64,000 nt of DNA from Paramarasmius palmivorus (lineage: Eukaryota; Basidiomycota; Agaricomycetes; Agaricales; Marasmiaceae). A program made the translations under genes and the position numbers. The DNA lies in NCBI GenBank assembly GCA_037176845.1, contig JAYKXP010000018.1, forward strand, positions 310,001 through 374,000. Reading direction: 5' to 3'. Below the pieces are notes generated by a model that saw only the letters and a list, made by a program, of their open reading frames with translations, was not told the origin of the DNA and did no database searches. Of the stretch, positions 11,659 to 23,799 are shown piece after piece (the first letter of the stretch is position 1; every line of letters starts with the position of its first letter).

Positions 11659-13795
11659 CTACCAAACGCGATCCACGGTGTCTACTTGATCAGGATCAAC
11701 CACGTCCACATCGCGAGCTGAGCTGTCCCCGTCGTCTTGTGCAGAAGTACGAGGAACGACATTGAAAGCTGCATCGACTGGGAAAACGCATGCGGTGTCA
11801 ACCCCTGCTGCCTTCGCTGCCTTGACAGTAGGATAACCCAACTCTGACGTCTGGAACATGGTCGCTTGGTTGAACCAAACCATGGACCCTCTGCCAACAG
11901 CATTGTTCCATTTCTCGTCATGTGAAGCATCCCAATCGCCGCAGTTGCAAAGGGGGTGCGTGTTGGAAGGGGTCGGATGATCCCCTTCGGTCACGACGAA
12001 GTCTTTATCGATGGGTCAACTAAAAGGCAGGCATAGATAGTAAATGATAGTGCTTACTTCTTCTGTCTACGTTGAAGTGCAAAAACAGGGAAGAAGGATA
12101 CAAGAGAAAGACGCCAGGCGGAAGTTCGAGAACAATGCCCGCTTCCCAAATCACCAACCAGGACCGCTCCTTGTGATTGAAGTGGCCATAGACAAATATC
12201 ATACAAACGCCAAGTGCAACGTTCTTGAAATCGACGTGTGGCTCACAGTGAACCCTGTCAGTGTCCACCGAAACGCCATTAAGACAAAAATTAAAAAACA
12301 CTCCATATGGCGCTTGTAGACGGTGGTGTTTCCGCATCCACTCCGAGCAATCGCTAAAGCGCTGATGAATGCCGGGGAAGTGCTTGCGAAGAAGAGAGCA
12401 GCCGATGCGGGTGAGCTGATCAAATAGACTGCCATTCTTAAAAAATCGGTCGACAGTGGCCTTCTGTGAAGCATGCCATCGACTGATTTTAGGAATCTAA
12501 CATAATCATCTCAGTAATTGAGCGAGAACGACCGAAGTAACACGTGCCGGTTTGTTGTTCCTATCATATCCTGCAATAGAGAACCATTGAACCCCGCGCA
12601 AGTTGCGAGCTCTTTCTGCGTCAGTAGGGGCAGTGGTAGCTGCAATGAAGCGACGCGCTTCTTCACAGATTTTCGGCATGGACCCCCGAACGTTGTCCGT
12701 AACAACCGACCGGAATATAACAGCACGCCGCTTAGCATCCGCCACAAGGGTTTCTTTCCTGAGGAACTTTAGTGACTCGTAAAGATCTTCAAAGGACAAC
12801 CCACCCTTCAAAGCTCAGAGGGGTTAAGTTTGGAAGCACCTTCTCCAAGCCAAGTTCCCCCTTGATGAATTCTCTATCGTCCTTGTGAGCATTGAGACCG
12901 CACCAGAGAGGATTGGACGCTCTCGCATCTTCTGTAACGTCCAAGAAGACCCCACGGGCAACATAAGCTTCAGACTGAATGCCTCGACGGTTGGAACTTC
13001 TGGCGCGTCTCTTGTCTCGCCTTATCGAGCCTGTCGAAGGCAGCGACGCCGATGGCACTGATGCGATTCTAGAAAGGAAAGGCGGTGAGTTGGTAAAAGC
13101 GTCTGAATGCAAAACAAAAGCAGTACTTGTCATATGGGACGTTTGGCGGAACGGGTCCCGACCACTCAAGCGTTGATGATGCAAGTTGGCTAGCTGCGTG
13201 TTTATTCTTTATTTTTCGCCTTTTTGCAGGTCTTTGCGCAGGGAAACGTTCGACGTCTGATGTCGTCAACTCGCTGACGGCAAAACCAATAATAATAACA
13301 ATCAAGAATGAGACAGGAGTAGTAATGTGGAAAGGACGCCATACCCGTCGTCAGAATCAGCGTATTCGCTACCGTCGTCCCCAACATCTTCATCTTCCTC
13401 ATCTAGGCCGTCTTGCATCTCCATATCCCTTGAGAGTAATGAGGACGACGTAGCAAAAGCAGTGGAATTAGACATACTGGTCAACCAAGGAAGGGTCTAT
13501 ATTCCTGAGCTCTTCAAGCTCATGTAAATGCCGGTAATACACGAGTTGCTCGAGGGTCAAACCGCCTGAAGATAGTCCACCGTGATTTGATTCCGGAAAG
13601 TAACAGTCGATGATGCGAGCAACAGAGCGTGTGATGTAGACCATGAAAGAAGTGCAGCGGGATGGAGGAAAGAGACGGCGTATCAGCGTTGTATAAATCA
13701 AGAGGCTTCGGAGATACGTCGAAAGAAACGGGCGGATTAGATTCGGAATGCGGTCGAATTATGGGCAGAACTTCATGATAGAAGATGGGAAGCAA
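11659..13795 (-). CDS. 2OG-Fe(II) oxygenase-like protein (possible TET/JBP relative)
   Basis: A multi-exon minus-strand gene starting MLPIFYHEVLPIIRPHSE at 13795 and ending at 11659. Segments in order: GGLTLEQLVYYRHLHELEEL; an acidic stretch (DGLDEEDEDVGDDGSEY); a basic stretch (PAKRRKIKNK); RRARSSNRRGIQSEAYVARG; LWCGLNAHKDDREFIKGE; then the catalytic-looking core. In the core, EPHVDFKN supplies an H-x-D iron ligand pair. LELPPGVFLLYPSSLFLHFN supplies the distal His, followed by VDRR. RGSMVWFNQATMFQTSELG closes the fold. Similar proteins are abundant in Agaricomycetes, and I believe they belong to the 2-oxoglutarate dioxygenase superfamily near TET/JBP, which oxidise methylpyrimidines in DNA. 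The family link is from memory. The last intron appears to use an AAG acceptor (about 12022). No disabling mutation was found. Confidence 0.6.
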
Positions 13796-14511
13796 AAAGT
13801 AAACGCGGTTAGGAAAACCCGTGATAAGTCACGTGGACGACGCGTCTTGTTGATTCTGACACAAACAGTAGTACATATTCTCACGGATCTGGCTATTTAA
13901 GGTTTACGCCCAGTTCCTGTCCCCCCCATCGCTCTTCTCGTTTGGGTTTATCGACGAGAAGCCTTCGGGGTCCTGGGTAACCGGGTTGCGATCAAAGATA
14001 CTCCTTCAACCCTTTCTACGGCCGCCCCAGAAACGAAACCCCAAGCGGTGAGCACGCAGCCCATCCATCTAGAGGCAGACTCATACGATTCTTGCAGAAG
14101 GCCAGCCCCCGTAGAGCTCCATCCAACGCCGCTCATTCAAAGCCAAGCCACACCGACCACCCACGCCTGAGACCACGCGCGCAACCGTCCCATCCAGACT
14201 TCCAAACGCAACGCCCACCAACAGCCTCTCAAAGCACTCGCACTTCCGCCCAAGAAAGTGCACGCCGGCCGAGACGCCACAAGAACACTCGCGATGCAAC
14301 CCTACTTTCAACCTTCTACAACCGCCACGACCGACCGTAGCCCATCCCGCCTCTCTAGCGACTCCCAGTTCTCTCCTCGAATCGAGGAACTTCACAACCC
14401 GCCCCCATCAACGCACACCGCCCAAAGCCTTATTAAAGATTTCAGATCAAACTATGTTGGGTTGTACGCAAGCGTCGGATAAGTGGAAAGGATATTAGAA
14501 TTAAGCGTAAG
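13796..14511. other. GC-rich intergenic stretch with a TATA-like box
   Basis: The plus strand has CTATTTAAGG near 13890, then a proline/threonine-rich frame (AFGVLGNRVAIKDTPS at about 13966-14015) followed by a phased GTGAGC...TTGCAG intron (about 14048-14097) and an open frame to 14340. No in-frame ATG precedes it and I recognise no domain. It could be a 5' exon relic of a plus-strand gene cut off by the gene ending at 14512, but this is speculative. Confidence 0.25.
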
Positions 14512-17500
14512 TTACTCATCGCTCTCTGCAATGTTTGGGCATGGCCGCTTACGACTGCGATTGTTCCTTCCCTGGCACTCAGCCTTTCCGCAGTCCTGGC
14601 ATGGATTGGTACATTTATGCGAACTGGCACTCCCCTTGCAACCCTCTCCTCTTCCACATTTTGCACATGCACGACGGCTTCGAATACGCTTCGGCTCCTC
14701 ATCAGCTGGCGTACCATCACCGTCATCAATTTCAGAGCTCGTGCGCTTCCGACTGAACGTACGACGGCCGACGTCCAATGGTACAATTCGGGACGCTGAG
14801 GCTCCAGAGGGCTGCTCTTCCGGGGGAAGTTCTCCTGCCGTTGGTGTAGAGTTGACGTTGGCTGATATGCTTGGGAGCGCTGGGATGTGAAGGAGACGGC
14901 CCTTGTGGTGCACCGTGCGATCAACTGCTTTTCGAACAGTCGCAGTGGCCATGACGGCACGTTTGCATTTAGGCTCGACTTCCAGGTTGAATAGCATGCT
15001 TGTGAGTGCTCGACAATCTGTCGGTGGTTTTGAATCTCATATATTCACCAGATTTGCGTTGAGTACGTACCTTGTAGAAGACGGTCATGCCGTTGGCCTC
15101 AGTATTCCATCGCCTGACTGCAGTTGGCCAATCAAGCTCTCTGAATGCTGTATCTGTATCCATAAGTGTCGAAAACAGCTTCTTTTCCTCGGAAGTGTGA
15201 ACAGTGAGAGCTGCAAACCATACGTCTCGTTTGCGAGCAAGGCATGCGCGGCTTTCAAGTTTATGACCTGGGTCAAATGGAAGCATGCCAGAGCTAGCCT
15301 GGACATTTCGTGGAATTGATAAAACGCCAAAGACCTTCGTCTGAGAGTAGAGTTCAGCGTTCACCCAACCTGCGAGCGGTCGTGATCCTGGCACAAGAAC
15401 CCGCGTTAGGTCCGAATTGATGAGCCTCTGGCGTTTGTTGATAATCCAGAGGTCGAAGTGGCCGCGATATCGTTGGCCAGATGTGTTGAAAGTGCCGGTC
15501 TAAGCCAACGCCAGCCCTCTTATTATCAGATTAAAGGTAAACGCATACTAGCATGCTGTGGCGAAACTGAAAGCCTTTGATCCGGTTTGTAGTATGCCGA
15601 GGGGAAGCTCCGCCAATGGGTAGACTATGTCGGATTGGACGATGAACACCACCTTCTGTAAGGTTGGTGCCTCACCAGCATCGATAAATCGGTAATTTAG
15701 ACACTCCATCGATTCCAAGGCAGTAGTAAAAACAGACATCGGGTGGATCAGAGACGCATCCCAGTTTGACGATCTCGAGAACATCCTTGATGGTTTTCCA
15801 TGCGTTTGGGCTAAACAAAGGATCCCCGCTTGTAGCGTCTCGGAGGTCACCATAGTCTTGAACAACTCGAGTTACCACGGGCAGCAAATGCCCGGGAGGT
15901 GGGATGGTGAATTTGCAATGAGTTTTGATAAAGGAAGGGTGAGAGCGTGAACACTCATCCCAGGTCATAGGAGGTGCCAGACGTGCCAACCATTCTGCAT
16001 CTGGAAGGAAAATAGCATCCCGGAGTGCTCTTGAAAATGTTACGCGCAAACCATGCGTCCTCGGGATGTAAATCATGCGAAAAACATGGAAGACGCCTTC
16101 AAGGACGCAACTCCGAACAACGCCTGGCCATGACACCTCGCGTTCAAGCCATCGAAGAATCTTTTCACATTCTGCCTTTCCCACTTCGTCGTGCTGTGTT
16201 GTGGAACGAGTATCGGCAGTGCCTTCCTCTGGATTGTTACGAAAACCAATATCAAGTCGTTCAAACCGTGACAGATCGACATCAAGGGAATGGATTGGCT
16301 GGTCCTCGATAAGAATGGCCGGGTCAGCTATTGGTAATGTGGGGCTTGGTATGGAAGAGGTAGGCGTTTCGGGAATGAATGAAGGTACGAAGGTTCGGAT
16401 TTGAATCTTCTTGCAAACAATAGAGAATGGTGTAGTCCCAAAGCTCTTCAACTCTCGTTGATGGTGTTGAGCAATCATAGCAGCAGGGACATAAACTTCA
16501 TCAACAACGATCAAGACATGGGTTTTGGTGACATTGATGCCGTCAAAAGCTTTGTCCAAGGCATCGGAAATACGCCCACGAGCAATGATTCTGGTTCGAT
16601 CCTCTTGATAGATGAAAACTTCCAGACCTGGATTAGGTGGTATAGGGGAAAACAAGACTGGAACTGGAACAGCCATGGCATCAAGTTCTGGAAAGCCTTC
16701 AAGAGATACCCATGCATCTAGAGCAGCGTACATGACCTGAGCCTCAGCTAACTCAGAGTTGGTCCATTCAGAATTGACGCGCACAGATGGATCCTTCTCC
16801 GTCTGATGTTCGAGAACCTTTGCGCAAAGATCTGGGAGACTGATGCGCGCATCCTTGATGACTCCTTTTTCCTTGGCCAACTTTGCAAGATCAAGGCCAC
16901 CAACATATGGAATGCTCTCCTTGTTTGCCTCCTCTAGACCTTGAAGATCAAGTGCGATGTTTCGGCCAACTTTACGAACCTGAGGGTTAGCGAGGAATGT
17001 TGATAACTGTGCGGGAAAGTTTCCTGCTGCAACATGCTCAATGATCTATAACGACTCTCAGTTCAGATTCCTTCAAGAGAAAACATGATGGTTTGTACCT
17101 GAAAGATCCAAATCTTTCGCCTATGAGCAATTTGAAGAATAGCAGTTCGTCGGTGGTCTGGAATACCACGACGTCGAGCATCCAAGTCAACATTCCATTC
17201 CGTATCAAGTGCAACAGTGAGAAGTTCATCGTCGCCAGCACCATCAACGATAGTACGAATTGCATCGTTAATATCATTAGACTTTGCGAGGACCGTAATA
17301 GTAACGTCTTCGGGAAGTTTGAGTTTCGGAAGATGTCCATCCCTTGTGATCGGAGAAACGCCATCCAATAAGCTGGGAAAGTGTCGCTCTAGCATGGGTT
17401 TGTCTGCCATATTATCTGTGAAGAAGACCTTGGGCTCGGATAACCCAAACGTAAGGATAGAGTTTCGCATTCCTGTCAATGCATTTGTAAAGCAAGACTG

Positions 17501-19202
17501 AGCCTTTGTGGGCACAAGGCTATGCTGTCGTAACTGGCCCTTGGAGTTGGTGATAGAGAGAAGGCCTTCAAAGACACGCTCGCCTTCAACTTTCCCGATT
17601 TGCTTTGCAATCTAAGAAGAGTCGATTAGTAGCTGTAACAGTACTATGGTGAGAACATACCTTAAAACCGTGATCAAGAGTACATCCATCTGCTGAGAGT
17701 TGCGCAGTATACTAATCAAACTCATGCTCATGCTCCTCCATCAATTTATCATACATATCCCTGAACCATTGGCCTGAAGGTACATAGGCTGAGTACCCGT
17801 TATCGCCTTTGCTTTCGAATGGAGGAAACGGAATGAATGTTCGGCTCGTCGCAGCAAATCTTGCATGGATTGTTTGAAGGTACTGTATCTCGAGTATCTC
17901 GTAACGCCGACGATGCATGACGTTTATCATATCGGAGAGCTGCTTGGCACCAACTCCATTCTGGAAGCAGCATCACATAAACGCAAACAGCGGCGCAGAA
18001 AGACCGTTACGATGACTAAGGTGAGCGGGAAATTGGGTCGCGAGTGGCTCTGGTAACTTTGCAAGCACGAGTGGATCGGAGCTCTGAAAGGTGGACGCTG
18101 GATTGCTACGCGTGTTGCACTTGTATCGGACACAGACAAGCCAGAAGCAGTCTTCCATGCCGACAACTCGTCGCGGGCGTTGGGAGAGCCCATAGCGAGT
18201 AAGGCGGCCCAAGCATCCTAGCTTCGGGCAAGGTATCTCGTCAACAAGAAGCAATGGGTCCCAATAAAAGAAGCGAGGATTGTATAGGGAGGTCGGTGAA
18301 ATGTTTTCGTCGTAAAGTAAGAAAAAGGTATCAGCCTTCGGGAGCCAAAACGACTTCGATCTGCGGTATATGTCGCTCGTGACGTGATTTCCGGCACCGG
18401 AGGTATGCTGCTTAATGAACTCGAGGTGTTTATTGAAGATGCGCATAACAAAAAGGGGCGGTGGTCGTCGTCCTACAGATGGGTTTTCCGAGTCATCGTC
18501 TATCTCAACTCCAATCCCAAAATCGTCGTCGTCGTCACTTCCAACACCTTCACCTGTTGCCACATTTGGATCCAAGCCATCGTCGTCAGGAGCGTTGAGA
18601 GAGATTTTCCGAGAGGGATCATCGTGTGGGAGCAGAGTTTCTTCACGTACACTAGTCTGAGAGATTGGAAGGGCAGAGGTAGGTGCTGAAGAGGAAGTCT
18701 CTTGATTGCTGGTTATAGTGGGGGATTGTGAAGCAACAGCACGGTTGAGTCGTCGATGGAATATGGGTGGAATGATGCCAGTTCCAGTGGGATCTGATCC
18801 GGCCACTGTTGTCGTGCCGCTCTGAAGAAAATATCAATACTATTGTTGACCGAATAATGACAAAGTGACATACCCGAATCACAGCCGGACCCGTTACTAC
18901 AGGGACTTTACGTGGTCTCCCTACTAATCGCTTGGTTTGCTGTTCGTTTGCCGTGGCCTCGTCACTACCGTCCTGTAGTTCCGCGGCTTCCCTTTCGAGC
19001 GTTGTTTTATTCTTCGAACCCTTCGGGCGACCCGGACGACGTTTTTCACTATCTAAGTAGTTGCTCAGCCCCAAGCAGATAGCAAAGGGAATAGCTACTC
19101 ACCTGCAGTTGTCCCACTATCATGCGCATCTATCTCAGTTCCCAATCTGTCTAGAGACGCGTCATCTTCTTGACCAATTGTGGTTTCCGAGTCCTGATTC
19201 AT
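14512..19202 (-). pseudogene. AT-hook / DUF6729 / DEDDy 3'-5' exonuclease protein with three in-frame stops
   Basis: The minus-strand gene starts at 19202 (MNQDSETTIGQEDDASLD). It has two AT-hook-like motifs (RRPGRPKGSKNK, RLVGRPRKVP), an acidic linker and a DUF6729-like domain (FYWDPLLLVDEIPCPKLGC, MEDCFWLVCVRYKCN). A 3'-5' exonuclease domain follows: VALDTEWNVDL (motif I), NIALDLQGL (II), YAALDAW (III). Then come a conserved segment (YRC..GTNLTEGGVH) and a cysteine-rich tail (CAKCGRGEGC, CTNPCQDCGKAEC). Introns are regular and in phase. Three codons inside otherwise continuous homologous frame are stops: TGA at 17975-17973, TAG at 17714-17712 and TGA at 15674-15672. Each is one C-to-T change from CGA or CAG. 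I read it as a recently inactivated copy of a family common in agaric genomes. Read-through or editing is the alternative. Confidence 0.75.
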
Positions 19203-20126
19203 GAATTGATACTGATTAATAATTAGCTAGAGTACGAAATATAGAGAAACTAGACAAGGGTTAGTGTAAGAGACTTGTTTTGAGGTCAAAGATCTCACCG
19301 AGAATGAACAGGCTGGAATGTCGGCGGGGGTTGTGATGACGGGGAGATAACTTAGAAGGGAGCCACGCAAAGGGGAGATAAATAAAAATATATTGCATTG
19401 CCAGCTGATTGTGATACGATGCAGGAGAGGTTTGAAGAAAGACGGGATCGAGCGCAAGCGGGGGTGCAAGACGACGACGACGCAATGTGAAGAGAAGGAA
19501 ATTAGTAAACGAGCTCCGGCGCCGGACGCGGCAAAGGGTATGGGAAATGTCACGTGCGCTCACTACGAGCTAGTTATGTACAGGCATCCGTAACTTAGTC
19601 AGCGTTCTGGTAGTGAATCTGTAGTGAGATTCACTCCCGTGCACTAAATTGTCGGAAACTTGTTACGGGGGCCGGAGAGCATAGCATACAGTTTCTAGAA
19701 TTTTAGGAGCTCAGGAGGATACGTCTCGACTCACTACCGATTGGTGGCTGTGTCCCGAATCTGGATATTTCTGGGTGGTGAGGACGGTCTATCGCCGGAG
19801 AGAGGAGTTCGCTTCGCTTCAACTCCGAAACTGTCCCAAAGCTTCAGTTGTAGTTGAGTATCATAATTCCCTCCCCCTTCCAATTTTTCTTTGTCTTTTA
19901 TTATTTATTTTATTTTTGCCCACAGGCATACGTAACTAGCCGAATCAACAGCATTTTCTTCGTTGCCGCCGTGCTCGACGACAGCCATGGCAATGCTGTC
20001 TGAAACGGCTGACGTTATAAGCTGATTCCACGAGTTGCTCTCTTCCGCAGTTCTCTTACTTCGAACCTTTTGCTACCTGTCCCTTGCTCTCGTTTTGCAA
20101 GCCCTGATTTCCTCGTTTTTTTTGCC
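19203..20126. other. divergent intergenic region, nothing coding recognised
   Basis: Lies between the starts of the exonuclease-type pseudogene (minus) and the F-box-like gene (plus). It is T-rich near 19890-19920. No gene was recognised; the minus-strand frames at 19227-19563 have no motif. Confidence 0.4.
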
Positions 20127-21406
20127 ATGCCCATCATGGACACGGTGATTCTTCCTCCGAATCCCCATCGTCCTGGGTGTGCGGTGGAGCTGCTCGAAAG
20201 AATTTTTGAACAAGTACTGGATCATGAGGAGAAGGACAACCACACAGGCCTTCAGCCGATTCTGCATATGATGACCACTTTTGCCCAAAGGTAACTTTTT
20301 CCCAACCACTCAGGCCTCTCAAATTAACGATACTTCTTACCAGGAAGTGGTACGAGAAGTTCTACCAGGTTGTACGGATCCGTTCCAAACACGCACTAGT
20401 AGGCCTAAATCGCACAATGTTGGCTCGTGAGACCATCTCAGACCCTCTGGACGTATTTGTGAAGAAACTCTGTCTCGAGCTCCCACACGCACATGCCGCC
20501 CCTCCTTACTATCAACCTCATCCTATGGCAAAGCACGATCCCAGAGAATGCGTGTCCGTTGAGCAGCCTCTCACTCCAACCGACACAATTGGGATTTTTC
20601 AACTGCTGCTGCGTTGCGCTCCTTACCTCAACACGCTGGTTGTCCATGGAGGATGTCCGTTCCCCGACCTCTTATACCCTTTCCGCCGTCTTCGCTTTCA
20701 CGTCCTCACCGATGCCGATCTTCCTATGTATCTCATTTCGCAGAGGGTCCCCAATCCTAGCATATTGGAGCGCATGGTGTTTGATGAAGAGGGGTCCACA
20801 GATTTGCTTCGTTCGGTATTTTGGGATGATCACATAGAAGGTTCTGAGGCCAATTGGCTTCCATTGATGTCGGATGCTGGAAGTCCCATGGACCAGTGGA
20901 CTTTGAACAGAAACTGGCATACTCTAAAGCGGCTTAGGGTGGCTGTGGGCACTCCTCAGTCCATGGCCTTGCCTTTGGAGCGCTTGGATTTCCGATACCT
21001 ATCGGCCTTAACGGATCTCTACATTTCCTTTACCGGATATGACCAGCAAGACGTCAGACTCAACCTGACCTCTCTTAAGGTATCGACTATGACAGAGGTT
21101 GTGGGCATTGAATGTGATCATGGGGAGTTAGCCGTGTCGTATACAGATCTCATGTGTGCTCGAATTCATCCCAAAGTCACTTTTGTATCCCTTTGTCAGC
21201 TTGAGGAGGTTTGTGGGTTTGCGCCAGACCTCATCACACCGTATCATCAAGATAGATTTGACAATGTTGTCATGGACTTCAACTTTGTGGGTCTCGGCGT
21301 TTGTTGGTCTGATGCTTTGCGCAGCAAAATGGAAGAGAAGAGAAATGTATTAGTAGAGTACCATTTTATTCACAAGGCGGACACTTTCTTGATATCCCTC
21401 ACATAG
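20127..21406 (+). CDS. F-box-like hypothetical protein
   Basis: Two exons, 20127-20290 and 20344-21406, encode 408 residues (start MPIMDTVILPPNPHRPGC). The N-terminus (AVELLERIFEQVL, then TFAQRKWYEKFYQVVRIRSK) has the spacing of a divergent agaric F-box region. The remainder (FQLLLRCAPYLNTLVVHGGC, LPLERLDFRYLSALTDLYIS) resembles the tails of hypothetical proteins that follow such F-boxes. It would be a candidate ubiquitin-ligase adaptor, but the F-box is weak and no partner is evident. The frame is intact. It borders the transposon island to the right. Confidence 0.65.
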
Positions 21407-21689
21407 CACTACTGTTTTTCTTTCCTTTTTCTCTAATTTTTTGTACATGCTTACAGGCATCCACCAGCAAAAGGGATATGATCACTCTTTACTCCCTCCT
21501 ATGCTCATCAAACATTTATTGTAAATAGATATAGTAGAATATAACAGACAAGTAACATTTTTAAGGCCAAATAGTGTCAGGGAAAAATAGAGAAATTCAG
21601 AATCATCTTTCCATGCACTGATTGGTGGAGTGTGAAAAGTATACACCCCGGAATCATTTGCTTTTAGGGCAACCTATACTATTAGACTC

Positions 21690-21977
21690 ATGCAAAGATT
21701 GGGTGGCTTAATTGGGGCTGTAGCTTGGATACCAAGACCTTTGACAAGTTGGTCCAGAAGTCAATCGAGGTTGACAATCACTTTCACCAATATGACGCCG
21801 AAAAGTGCCTTAACACATCAGCTTGACCCCAAGGTCCATGACCTTTCTGGAGTAATCACTAACTTCCCAATCCCCCCATGCACCTCACCTTTTCCCATGG
21901 TTACACCGACACCAGTGTTCCCAGCACAAGACCCCAATGCCATGGATATCAATACTAACCACTCACATGCAGACTAG
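21690..21977 (+). CDS. short open reading frame of unknown origin
   Basis: A 95-codon frame starting MQRLGGLIGAVAWIPRPL and ending in a proline-rich tail with AMDINTNHSHAD. It lies at the edge of the transposon island and abuts the truncated end of the minus-strand hAT transposase. The composition recalls the ends of retroelement gag-like proteins, but there is no diagnostic motif. It may be a fragment of a mobile element or a chance frame. Confidence 0.25.
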   Translation: MQRLGGLIGAVAWIPRPLTSWSRSQSRLTITFTNMTPKSALTHQLDPKVHDLSGVITNFPIPPCTSPFPMVTPTPVFPAQDPNAMDINTNHSHAD

Positions 21978-23640
21978 CACTCATTCGCGATTTTCTCAGC
22001 CTCATCTATCCATGCACGTTCCCATCCCTGTGCCTTGAAATACTCCAACTTTTGTGGAGGATCTAGCACTGATAATGACAGTTCAACAACAAGGAAATCA
22101 GAAACGCCATAATATACACTTACCCATTGCAATTCGGTACACACTTGATGCTTCAGTCAGTGTATAATACTTGTTTAGAGTTTTTTTTTGCAGCTAAAAG
22201 ACTTGTTTTGAGAGCTTCCGAAACTTGAATTCTGGTGACCCCTGCTTTGGTACAGGTCTCGACGATGCAACTAGCAAAGAAACGGTCTATTTTATCAATG
22301 ACCGGGATAACATCTGTGACTGTAGGTGAACGAGAGGAGAACAGGTCAGTGGCCTGTTTGAGAACCTAGTACAAAATGTTAGCGTTGTCAGAAACACATA
22401 ACTAGAAGGTAACACAGACCTTTAATGTATCCTTGAGACTATCTAACAGCTCCCATTCAGTCTTCCACAGTTCCCAGTCTCACAAATTGTTCTCCACATC
22501 GGATGTGAGGGCGTTGATGGCATCTCGGTACGCTAAAGCAAACTCAAGCATGGTGAAGGTCAAGTTCCAACGTGTGCGTACATCCCTCGGGATGATGCGG
22601 ATAGGAAGGCCTCTCTCAGTGAGGAGAGCGCACCAGGCAGGTAGTAGTTTGGTGATGGAGTGGATGACTTTGAAGGAGATTGTGCAGATCTATGTAGCAA
22701 CCAATTAGAGAAATTCTTGGTATTGTACCATTTGAAATTTACCTTAAGTAGCGCTTGTTGTATAGGCGCTATCTCCGTCTCGAGGTCAACAGTCTCAAAG
22801 TCATTGAGCAGAGACTTGGCATCCAGCACCTCCTCTTCCTCAACATCATCCTCAACCTTGTTACTCTTCTTCCGTGACTTCTTATCCTTCTCAAACTTGG
22901 CCAACTCCTGTCTCAGTGTCTTCACCTCAACTTCATCCAACTCCAGCTCATCCTAAATATCCCTTCCTTCAGCCAGCTTCCAGATGATATCATCCTGGTC
23001 CTCCTCTTTTGATGAATCAAAGAGCCTCAAGAATGATTTTGTGACAAGATTGATGGTATGGGCGAAGCATCGTACATGATGCTTCTGTCCAGGGTAGGTT
23101 TTGAGAAGAAGAGAGAGGTGGTCAATCATGGCTTCGTTGTTGGTAGCGTTGTCGCCCATGATACAAAGGATCTTTGATATGGTGTGTGAATGATACATGT
23201 CAAGGTTACAGGCTGAACTAACCTTATTCCCAATTCCGAATGCCTTTAGCACCTTGGCAAACTCTTGGGCAAGTGTTATGCCCATATGCGACTTTGAGTG
23301 ACTACAATCAGTCATTGTTCAACCATTCAGGGGTCCAAATACCTTCGCGAGCTCCAGGAAGTCCAACAAGATGGTTGTTGGCTGTCCTTCAAGGATAATG
23401 TGAGCTGTAATAGCCACAAACAACTTGTGATTGCCTGAGGTCCAGGCATCAGTCACAAAGTGGATGTCTCCCTGATATTCCTGCTTCATTGGTGAGTTTC
23501 ATCATCCTGTGGTATAAAGCAATAGACTTACACACAACATTTCCGAGATCCTTGTGTCTGTACTAGCAGCAGGAATCTCAACTCCAAGCTCGAGGGATAT
23601 TCTGATCAATATTGGAAAGCTGTTAAGCCCCCATATGGTC
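21978..23640 (-). pseudogene. hAT-family transposase, truncated and interrupted
   Basis: Minus-strand fragments match the plus-strand hAT copy to the right: DAWTSGNHKLFVAITAHI, ILCIMGDNATNNEAMI, HHVRCFAHTINLVTKSFL, an acidic linker, GLPIRIIPRDVRTRWNLTF, and LEYFKAQGWERAW near the left end. These are landmarks of the hAT RNase-H-like fold (D-T/A-W and C-x2-H-type FAH segments). Two in-frame stops sit inside conserved frame: TAG at 22955-22953 and TGA at 22482-22480. The coding sequence stops at 21978 without the C-terminal dimerisation region (present in the other copy as RLSQMALDYLTVPATS), so the element is truncated. No terminal repeats were found. Confidence 0.8.
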
Positions 23641-23799
23641 CCTGTATTGATGACCCAGTCACTCAGACATTTCTAATCCAGGTAACTCTGCTCTCGGAGG
23701 TGACTCACACCTCCAGCTTCTACCATATTTGGTATATAGCTCTGATTCATCCCCTAGGGTCCTGCTACGCTGTGGTAGTTAGTCCTCGTTCACTATCCA

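Noticed and set aside
14081..14395. Minus-strand open frame in the GC-rich stretch
   Set aside because: It is a shadow of base composition; no domain, splice sites or start context.
15672..15694. A 20-nt GTGAGG...TTACAG intron that would remove the TGA at 15674-15672
   Set aside because: Far below the minimum intron length in this genome, and it would delete the conserved GTN..GG residues; a nonsense mutation fits better.
15672..17975. Alternative genetic code with TGA/TAG as sense codons
   Set aside because: All intact neighbouring genes use TGA, TAG and TAA as normal stops.
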